Assembly: GCA_038247995.1 (NCBI GenBank)
Contig: JBBRUG010000354.1
Coordinates: 1-5,860 of the forward strand
Direction: 5' to 3'
DNA length: 5,860 bases
Source: JBBRUG01 sp038247995
Lineage (GTDB): Bacteria > Chloroflexota > Chloroflexia > Chloroflexales > Chloroflexaceae
Shown here: positions 1-4,289 of the stretch, in pieces
Position numbering within the stretch: position 1 is the first letter of the stretch
How the letters are laid out: the number at the start of each line of letters is the position of its first letter
Translations under genes and position numbers: made by a program
Notes under the pieces: generated by a model
Told to the model about the DNA's origin: nothing
The model's input: the letters and a program-made list of their open reading frames with translations, nothing else
Database searches by the model: none

Positions 1-249
1 GAAGCCGAGGTGCGGGCAGCGTTGAGTTGGGCTGTGTGCTTCTCCGGCGCACTTACAACCACAATGTATCGCGACCTGCTTGAAGCGGCCGGTTTCACCC
101 AGATTGAACTGGAAGTAACCCGCCGCTATACCATCGCCGACCTACGCGCCGAAGATGCAGGTCAGGTTGCCGAACTGTCGTCCGCTGCCGCTGAGGCGCT
201 CGAAGGCCGGGTAACCAGTTGCGCGATCACGGCGTTGCGGACGGAGTGA
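1..249 (+). CDS. arsM: Arsenite S-adenosylmethionine methyltransferase (ArsM), C-terminal 82 residues only
   Basis: This is the 3' end of a gene whose start lies before the window; frame 1 is open from base 1 to the TGA at 247-249. ArsM methylates As(III) with S-adenosylmethionine in the cytoplasm, producing methylated arsenicals. The fragment carries the family's C-terminal signature: a Trp followed by Cys-x-x-Gly-Ala-Leu (WAVCFSGAL, Cys at fragment residue 13), then a YRDLLEAAGF block and EVTRRYTIADL. The Cys-containing GAL block matches the third conserved, arsenic-binding cysteine of ArsM. The SAM-binding Rossmann core and the other cysteines are outside the window. The ending (SCAITALRTE) resembles the usual short strand that closes these proteins. 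It converges on prfC across 116 bp with no clear intrinsic terminator. A related class I methyltransferase is the only realistic alternative. Confidence is limited because only the tail is visible. Confidence 0.78.
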   Translation, partial: EAEVRAALSWAVCFSGALTTTMYRDLLEAAGFTQIELEVTRRYTIADLRAEDAGQVAELSSAAAEALEGRVTSCAITALRTE

Positions 250-268
250 GCGCTCGCCTGGGCGACCA

Positions 269-292
269 GGGGACATAGTGACATAGGGGACA
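269..292. repeat. Three-unit degenerate tandem repeat (GACAT core) in the arsM/prfC gap
   Basis: GGGGACAT, AGTGACAT and AGGGGACA follow one another with a spacing of 8-9 bp. The stretch is non-coding and lies 20 bp after the arsM stop. A weak hairpin (TCGC, loop CTGG, GCGA at 254-265) precedes it. There is no T-run, so I do not call a terminator. Confidence 0.5.
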
Positions 293-338
293 GGTTATCA
301 TGGGTGCTTCCGTGACCCGGCAGTTTCCCGGTTGGGCG

Positions 339-370
339 GTTCAGTGGCTCAGTATGTTCAGTGCTTCAGT
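339..370. repeat. Four-unit degenerate tandem repeat (TCAGT core) overlapping the prfC stop codon
   Basis: GTTCAGT (339), GCTCAGT (347), GTTCAGT (356) and CTTCAGT (364) recur at steps of 8, 9 and 8 bp. On the minus strand the units read ACTGAAC/ACTGAGC/ACTGAAG. The last unit contains the prfC TGA stop (complement of 366-368), so the array begins inside the final codons of the gene. Confidence 0.6.
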
Positions 371-1982
371 GATCCGCCCCCCGCAACTCCAACTGGGGCT
401 GTTCGCGCATCAGGTAGCCGAGTTCCCACTCGGTGCTGAAGAGCAGCACGGGCTTGTCGAGGTGATCGTACATCAGGCGAGTGGAAGAGGGCAGCCGGAT
501 ATCATAGAGATTGGCCGGCGGGTTAACGATCCAGCGTGCGGTGACGAACGAAAGATACTCGCGCTCGGTTTCGACGTTGTACTCGGCTTCCATGCGCGCC
601 TGGACCACATCAAACTGTAGTTCACCGATGGCGGCAAGGATCGGCTCGCGGCGCATACCGTCGCGGTCGTAGAGCAATTGCACCACACCCTCTTCGACCA
701 GTTGCTCCAGCCCCTTGTGAAACTGTTTGTGCTTGGAAAGGCTTTTGTTGCGCAGCACGGCGAAGCGCTCGGGCGCGAAACGCGGGATCGCCGGGTAGCG
801 CAGCGGCGCACCAATGCTGATCGTGTCGCCGATGGCGAAAACGCCGGGATTGGTCACGCCAATCACATCGCCGGGGAAGGCCTCGGCCACCGTCTCGCGC
901 TCGCGGGCGAAGACGCGGCTCGGCCGGCTCAGGCGGATACTGCGGCCCAGGCGCGGGTTGTTGACCTGCATGTCCTTCTCGAAGCGCCCCGAGCAGATGC
1001 GGATAAAGGCTGTCCGGTCGCGGTGCTGCGGGTCCATATTGGCCTGGATCTTAAAGACAAAGCCGGAGAACGGCTCGGCGACGGGATCAATTAAACCGCG
1101 ATCACTCGGTCGCGCGCCGGGCGGCGGGGCCATTGTCACGAGCGCCTGCAAGAACGGCTCGACGCCGAAGTTATTCAGGGCGCTACCGAAGAACACCGGC
1201 GTCACCGCGCCGCTCAGGAATTGTTCGTTGTCGAACTGCATCCCGGCGCCCTCCAGCAGGGCCACTTCGTCGCGCAGTTGGGCTGCAGCGCGAACGCCCA
1301 CCAGGTTGTCGAGGGTCGGGTCGTCGATATCGGCCATCTGGGTTGGCGCGCGATGGGCATTATGCGCGGTGCGCTCGAAGCGCAGCACGTGCCGTTCCGG
1401 AATGGCATAGACGCCCTGGAAATCACCGCCCGAGCCGATTGGCCAGTTCAGCGGCACGGCGCCGATCTCCAGCGTGCGCTCGATCTCATCGAGCAGATCG
1501 AGTGGATCGCGCCCAGGCTGATCGAGCTTGTTGATAAAGGTCAAAATCGGCACGCCGCGCATGCGGCAGACCTCAAACAGCTTGCGTGTCTGCGCCTCAA
1601 TGCCCTTGGCGGCGTCAAGCACCATCACCGCGCTATCGACGGCCATGAGCGTGCGATAGGTATCTTCGCTGAAATCCTGGTGGCCGGGGGTGTCGAGCAG
1701 GTTGATCCGACAATCGGCATAATCGACGGCGAGCACCGTGGAGCTGATCGAAATGCCGCGCTCGCGCTCCATCGCCATCCAGTCGGAGGTAGCGTGGCGC
1801 TGGTTCTTGCGCGTGCGCACCGAACCGGCCAGTTCAATCGCACCGGAATAGAGCAGCAATTTTTCGGTGAGCGTCGTTTTGCCGGCGTCGGGGTGCGAAA
1901 TAATCGCAAAGGTGCGCCGCCGCGCCGTCTCAGCGGCGATCTGGGTTTGGAGGGTATTGTCAATAGTTGGCGGATCAATCAC
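366..1982 (-). CDS. prfC: Peptide chain release factor 3 (RF3), translational GTPase
   Basis: RF3 is a cytoplasmic ribosome-dependent GTPase that recycles RF1/RF2 after peptide release. The 538-residue product is full length (E. coli RF3 is 529). The GTPase motifs are in order: P-loop SHPDAGKT (29-36), RERGISIS switch I (73-80), DTPGH (97-101), NKLD (151-154) and FFGSALNNFGV (265-273). The last of these, with NWPIGSG at 179-185, is characteristic of RF3 rather than EF-G. A beta-barrel domain follows (about 300-390), then the RF3 C-terminal domain (about 395-530), including the KHKQFHKGLEQLVEEGVVQ block. The start is GTG (complement of 1980-1982), supported by GGGAG (complement of 1992-1996) 9 nt upstream. 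The family match begins within the first 20 residues. The oxygenase gene lies 123 bp upstream on the same strand, and a separate promoter is likely. No frameshift or missing motif is seen. Confidence 0.97.
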   Translation of the reverse strand: MIDPPTIDNTLQTQIAAETARRRTFAIISHPDAGKTTLTEKLLLYSGAIELAGSVRTRKNQRHATSDWMAMERERGISISSTVLAVDYADCRINLLDTPGHQDFSEDTYRTLMAVDSAVMVLDAAKGIEAQTRKLFEVCRMRGVPILTFINKLDQPGRDPLDLLDEIERTLEIGAVPLNWPIGSGGDFQGVYAIPERHVLRFERTAHNAHRAPTQMADIDDPTLDNLVGVRAAAQLRDEVALLEGAGMQFDNEQFLSGAVTPVFFGSALNNFGVEPFLQALVTMAPPPGARPSDRGLIDPVAEPFSGFVFKIQANMDPQHRDRTAFIRICSGRFEKDMQVNNPRLGRSIRLSRPSRVFARERETVAEAFPGDVIGVTNPGVFAIGDTISIGAPLRYPAIPRFAPERFAVLRNKSLSKHKQFHKGLEQLVEEGVVQLLYDRDGMRREPILAAIGELQFDVVQARMEAEYNVETEREYLSFVTARWIVNPPANLYDIRLPSSTRLMYDHLDKPVLLFSTEWELGYLMREQPQLELRGADH

Positions 1983-2000
1983 GAAATCAATCTCCCGCAG

Positions 2001-2019
2001 GGGGCATCGCTAGGTGCCC
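2001..2019 (-). other. Small hairpin in the predicted prfC leader
   Basis: GGGCA (2002-2006) and TGCCC (2015-2019) form a 5-bp stem around an 8-nt loop. It lies between the candidate -10 of prfC and its ribosome binding site. It could affect translation or be chance; nothing else supports a function. Confidence 0.25.
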
Positions 2020-2026
2020 ATGCATT

Positions 2027-2035
2027 ATTCTATCA
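2027..2035 (-). promoter_or_regulatory. Candidate extended -10 promoter for prfC
   Basis: On the minus strand the sequence reads TG-A-TAGAAT, an extended -10 element differing from TATAAT at two positions. It would start transcription near 2020, giving a leader of about 38 nt before the GTG start. No good -35 is seen 16-18 bp upstream, which extended -10 promoters can tolerate. It is also the most A/T-rich spot in the gap. Confidence 0.4.
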
Positions 2036-2040
2036 TCTAT

Positions 2041-2106
2041 CGGTTCCCGGTTTTCGCGCTCTGCGCTCTCCTGCTCTCGGTTCTCAGTTCTCCGCTTTAC
2101 CGCTCT
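2041..2106. repeat. Nine-unit degenerate heptamer array between the oxygenase gene and prfC
   Basis: On the plus strand the units end at 2047, 2054, 2062, 2069, 2077, 2084, 2091, 2098 and 2106, a spacing of 7-8 bp throughout. Examples are CGGTTCC, CGGTTTT, GCGCTCT (twice, perfect), CGGTTCT, CAGTTCT and CCGCTTT. The approximate consensus is C-N-G-Y-T-C-T. The array touches the stop codon of the oxygenase gene (complement of 2106-2108) and ends just upstream of the candidate prfC promoter. It is strand-biased: pyrimidine-rich on plus, purine-rich on minus. Confidence 0.65.
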
Positions 2107-3074
2107 CACGCTACCCCATACGTCAGTCCAAGTTCGCGCAGCCACTGGCGATAGGCAATCGCCGCCCGATCGCTGCGCAGGTGCAGTTCGGCCTGAAGAT
2201 CGAGCGGCAGGAGCTCGGGGCGCTGCGACTCGACGATTGGCTGATCCTGGGCGAAAATGCGATCCTGGTAAGCCACCAGGTCGGCTTCAGGCAGATCGTG
2301 GCCGTAGTTCATCGCCATCCACATCCAGGCGCTGCTCTGCGTTGCGTCGTGTGGGGTGACGAAGAGAATAATTGCGAAGCCGTGATTGGCGGACACTTTG
2401 CGGAAACGCGCTGTAAGCGGGCGCAGCACTTCGTAGGTATAGCGCACCCAATCGCCCTGGCCGGTGCCATACGGGTCGGGCTGATAGACCTGCACGCCGT
2501 CGGCGAGTACGCCGGTGGGGCTGATTGTGGCGCTGTAATTGGCGATCTCGGGATAGTTCGCATCACCGAGGATGCCGGCGTGGACAAACGGAAAATGGCC
2601 GACATCGAGGAAATTCTCGACAATCCGCGGGCCGGCGGCAGCCAGCGGGTATGGCCCACAGACAATTTTGCGAAACGCCGGATCATCCCATTCAGCGAAC
2701 GGCGGCACGGATTGCGGCGGCTCGCCGAGGCAAACCCAGATCAAGTCGTAAGCAATGGTAACATGATATACGGTGGCCTGCGCTTTGGCCGGTGGGGTCT
2801 GATCGGGATGGGCCGGAATATGGACGCAGCGCCCGTCCTGGCCGTACGTCCAGCCGTGATACGGGCAAGCCAACGTTGCATCGGCGACGCGCCCGAGCGA
2901 AAGCCGGGTGCCGCGATGGATGCAGAGATCGCGCCAAGCGCAAATCTGGTCGCCCGCCCGCCAGATGACCAGATCTTCGCCAAGCAGGCGCACGGCGAGC
3001 AGCGGCTGGGCATCCAGTTGGCGGATGTGGGCCACGGGATGCCAATCATGTAGAAGGACGGGGTCGATGATCAT
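2106..3074 (-). CDS. Rieske non-heme-iron oxygenase, catalytic (alpha) subunit, substrate unknown
   Basis: This is a Rieske-type oxygenase that uses O2 and electrons from a partner reductase to hydroxylate or demethylate an organic substrate. The 322-residue product has an N-terminal Rieske [2Fe-2S] domain with ligands C51, H53, C70 and H73 (CIHRG and CPYHGW). Its C-terminal catalytic domain has NFLDVGHFPFVH, giving the bridging D157 and iron ligands H160 and H165. D277 in FAQDQPIVESQ is the likely third iron ligand, by analogy with Asp294 of dicamba monooxygenase. Length and layout suit the VanA/dicamba-type monooxygenase or demethylase group rather than two-subunit dioxygenases. The ATG (complement of 3072-3074) follows a purine-rich GGGAA about 5 nt upstream, and the Rieske fold begins at once. 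No ferredoxin, reductase or beta subunit is encoded nearby, so electron donors must come from elsewhere. It diverges from merR. Substrate prediction is not possible from sequence. Confidence 0.9.
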   Translation of the reverse strand: MIIDPVLLHDWHPVAHIRQLDAQPLLAVRLLGEDLVIWRAGDQICAWRDLCIHRGTRLSLGRVADATLACPYHGWTYGQDGRCVHIPAHPDQTPPAKAQATVYHVTIAYDLIWVCLGEPPQSVPPFAEWDDPAFRKIVCGPYPLAAAGPRIVENFLDVGHFPFVHAGILGDANYPEIANYSATISPTGVLADGVQVYQPDPYGTGQGDWVRYTYEVLRPLTARFRKVSANHGFAIILFVTPHDATQSSAWMWMAMNYGHDLPEADLVAYQDRIFAQDQPIVESQRPELLPLDLQAELHLRSDRAAIAYRQWLRELGLTYGVA

Positions 3075-3100
3075 TGTTGTTCCCGTTCATGCGGCGGTTT

Positions 3101-3157
3101 GATGACGGATGGTGGACGCCGGGTCGCGTCGCGGATGACGGACCGCGATGGATGCCG
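3101..3157. repeat. Degenerate heptamer array, GATGCCG orientation
   Basis: GATGACG (3101), GATGGTG (3108), GACGCCG (3115), GGTCGCG (3122), GATGACG (3134), GACCGCG (3141) and GATGCCG (3151) run nearly end to end, with a 5-nt and a 3-nt irregularity. The reverse complement of GATGCCG is CGGCATC, the consensus of the array at 3246-3330, so the two arrays are inverted relative to each other. The 12-mer GATGACGGATGG at 3101-3112 has an exact inverted copy at 3247-3258. This array begins 26 bp upstream of the oxygenase start. Confidence 0.55.
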
Positions 3158-3245
3158 TAGAGCCAAAACAGCGCTCCTCGATATGTCATCTGGCTCACAC
3201 GAGATCTTTTTGTGGCGTTGCTTCGGCCTTACCCGCCCATCGATC
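3158..3245. other. Unique spacer between the two inverted heptamer arrays
   Basis: These 88 bases lie inside the divergent oxygenase/merR intergenic region (3075-3366). I see no repeat unit and no convincing promoter on either strand. Weak A/T-rich spots (ATATG near 3181, CTTTTTG near 3206) could belong to the oxygenase promoter. Open frames crossing it show no family resemblance. Confidence 0.4.
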
Positions 3246-3330
3246 TCCATCCGTCATCGATGCATCTGGTATCGGCATCGGGCATCCGGTATCGATGCAT
3301 CCGGCATCCCGCATCGATGCATCCGGCATT
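3246..3330. repeat. Twelve-unit degenerate heptamer array (consensus CGGCATC) upstream of merR
   Basis: Units ending in ATC (the last in ATT) finish at 3251, 3258, 3266, 3273, 3279, 3286, 3293, 3301, 3308, 3315, 3323 and 3330, so steps are 6-8 bp and mostly 7. Nine are variants of CGGCATC (CGGTATC, GGGCATC, CCGCATC and similar). The other three, at 3259, 3294 and 3316, are the perfect 8-bp palindrome GATGCATC, each preceded by ATC so that ATCGAT overlaps it. The array ends 36 bp before the merR start and may lie within or beside its promoter. Confidence 0.7.
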
Positions 3331-3353
3331 ATTTTGCATTACTCCATTGTACC

Positions 3354-3360
3354 AAAAGGA
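3354..3360 (+). promoter_or_regulatory. Ribosome binding site that fixes the merR start
   Basis: AAAAGGA is followed by a 6-nt spacer and ATG at 3367. This favours the downstream ATG over an in-frame ATG at 3148. The longer reading would translate the heptamer array and add 73 residues ahead of a MerR domain that normally starts at the N-terminus. Confidence 0.75.
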
Positions 3361-3366
3361 TTACTT

Positions 3367-4119
3367 ATGGCGGCACCGCTGTTAACCGTGGGCCAACTCG
3401 CCCGGCGCGTCGGCCTGCGCCCCTCGGCGTTGCGTTATTACGAAGAGCAGGGGTTATTGCCGCCGACTGACCACAGCGCAAGTGGGTATCGGCTTTACGA
3501 TGCTGCCGCTGAAGAGACGTTACGCTTCATTCTGCGCGCTCAGCGGCTTGGTTTTACCCTGGCCGATATTCGCACGCTGCTCGCGGCGCGCCAAGCGGGC
3601 GGCGGCGAGACGGCGCTGATTGCGCTGGCCGAGGCGCGTTATGTGGCGCTGGAACGCCAACTTACCCCCTTGCTCATTGCCCGCCACGAACTGGCGCACT
3701 TGCTGCAAGAGCTGGAAGGCAACCCGACAACCGGATCGGATACGCAGATCAGCCAGTTGATCCATCGCATTTGTGGCGATCCGCTGCACCAACCGGCCGA
3801 AACGACGCTCGAACGGCTGCTGACGCTCACCGGCTGTGAGTTGACCTCAATCGAGGGTCAGGCGCTGTTGAATAGTCTGCGCGACGTACATGCGCATCTC
3901 TGGTTGGAAGGCGAAACGTATCACATTCTGATCGTCAGCACCGATCCGGGGGTGGGCGCCGCACTTGAACAGTTGGCGCAGTTAGAGGCGAGCTGTGTTG
4001 TGCATGGCGCCACCAATACGCGTGACGTACGCCAGATTAACGAGGGTTACCTCTTTACCACTCAGGGCGATGCGGCGTTTCTCTATGCGCGACTGTTTTT
4101 AGCGTTGGAACGACCATAG
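3367..4119 (+). CDS. MerR-family transcriptional regulator with a long C-terminal domain, probable regulator of the adjacent metal ATPase
   Basis: This is a DNA-binding regulator that probably activates the downstream ATPase gene by untwisting a promoter with a long spacer. The 250-residue product begins with a standard MerR winged helix: LTVGQLARRVGL (6-17), SALRYYEEQGLL (20-31), SGYRLYD (39-45) and LRAQRLGFTLADIRTLL (56-72). A long dimerisation helix follows (about 82-118). ZntR/CadR/PbrR proteins are about 130-150 residues and use a Cys near 77-79 and a Cys-rich loop after this helix. Here position 79 is Gly and no such loop exists. A further stretch of about 110 residues ends the protein. 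It contains H133, C136, H141, C157, H175, H177, H186, C210 and H213, which could form a different metal site (inference). I do not recognise this domain with confidence. It lies 170 bp upstream of the ATPase gene on the same strand. Its own promoter is not clear. Confidence 0.9.
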   Translation: MAAPLLTVGQLARRVGLRPSALRYYEEQGLLPPTDHSASGYRLYDAAAEETLRFILRAQRLGFTLADIRTLLAARQAGGGETALIALAEARYVALERQLTPLLIARHELAHLLQELEGNPTTGSDTQISQLIHRICGDPLHQPAETTLERLLTLTGCELTSIEGQALLNSLRDVHAHLWLEGETYHILIVSTDPGVGAALEQLAQLEASCVVHGATNTRDVRQINEGYLFTTQGDAAFLYARLFLALERP

Positions 4120-4161
4120 AGCGTGGCGGGTGTAGGGGCTGCCACATAGGCCGCTGCCCCG

Positions 4162-4176
4162 GCCCGGTGTACGGGC
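4162..4176 (+). other. GC-rich hairpin after merR
   Basis: GCCCG (4162-4166) and CGGGC (4172-4176) form a 5-bp stem with loop GTGTA. A second possible pairing, GGGGC (4135-4139) with GCCCC (4156-4160), lies just upstream. Neither has a following T-run, so an intrinsic terminator is not supported, though attenuation of merR read-through is possible. Confidence 0.25.
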
Positions 4177-4216
4177 GGGCGGACCAATGTGCTTGCCCCA
4201 CTGCCCCATGCGCCGC

Positions 4217-4248
4217 TTGACTCTCAAGCCGGGTTGAAGGTGTAGGAT
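4217..4248 (+). promoter_or_regulatory. MerR-type promoter/operator driving the metal ATPase gene
   Basis: A -35 TTGACT (4217-4222) and a -10 TAGGAT (4243-4248) are separated by 20 bp. MerR-family regulators act on spacers of 19-20 bp rather than the usual 17. An imperfect 22-bp dyad fills the spacer (4220-4241, centre between 4230 and 4231). Its left half is ACTCTCAAGCC and its right half GGGTTGAAGGT; AC/GT at the ends, TCAA/TTGA and CC/GG pair. The form resembles the PbrR, ZntR and CadR operators, whose left halves also begin AC. Transcription would start near 4255, leaving a leader of about 35 nt. The natural ligand is the MerR protein encoded immediately upstream. Confidence 0.82.
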
Positions 4249-4253
4249 GATCC

Positions 4254-4274
4254 CTGACACCTGATACCTGAGCG
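4254..4274. repeat. Three-unit heptamer repeat in the ATPase gene leader
   Basis: CTGACAC, CTGATAC and CTGAGCG follow each other with an exact 7-bp period. They start at the predicted transcription start and end 3 bp before the ribosome binding site (GAGAGGGA, 4277-4284). Confidence 0.55.
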
Positions 4275-4289
4275 ACGAGAGGGACTTAC

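Noticed and set aside
250..365. Bidirectional terminator between convergent arsM and prfC
   Set aside because: Only short weak stems without flanking T or A tracts are visible.
300..620. A 106-codon plus-strand open frame starting in the arsM/prfC gap
   Set aside because: Most of it is antisense to the conserved RF3 C-terminal domain, and it has no recognisable features.
1221..3053. A 610-codon plus-strand open frame spanning antisense to most of prfC and the whole oxygenase gene
   Set aside because: Both minus-strand proteins have complete catalytic motifs. The plus-strand reading shows no domain, crosses two genes and a repeat array, and is explained by G+C-driven loss of stop codons.
3246..3330. 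Possible CRISPR array
   Set aside because: Units are 6-8 bp, contiguous and degenerate, with no spacers and no cas genes.
3148..3366. An in-frame 73-codon N-terminal extension of the MerR regulator
   Set aside because: It translates the heptamer array into low-complexity peptide, has no good ribosome binding site, and precedes a MerR domain that normally begins the protein. ATG 3367 has a strong AAAAGGA site.
4120..4216. Intrinsic terminator after merR
   Set aside because: GC-rich hairpins exist but no T-run follows any of them.
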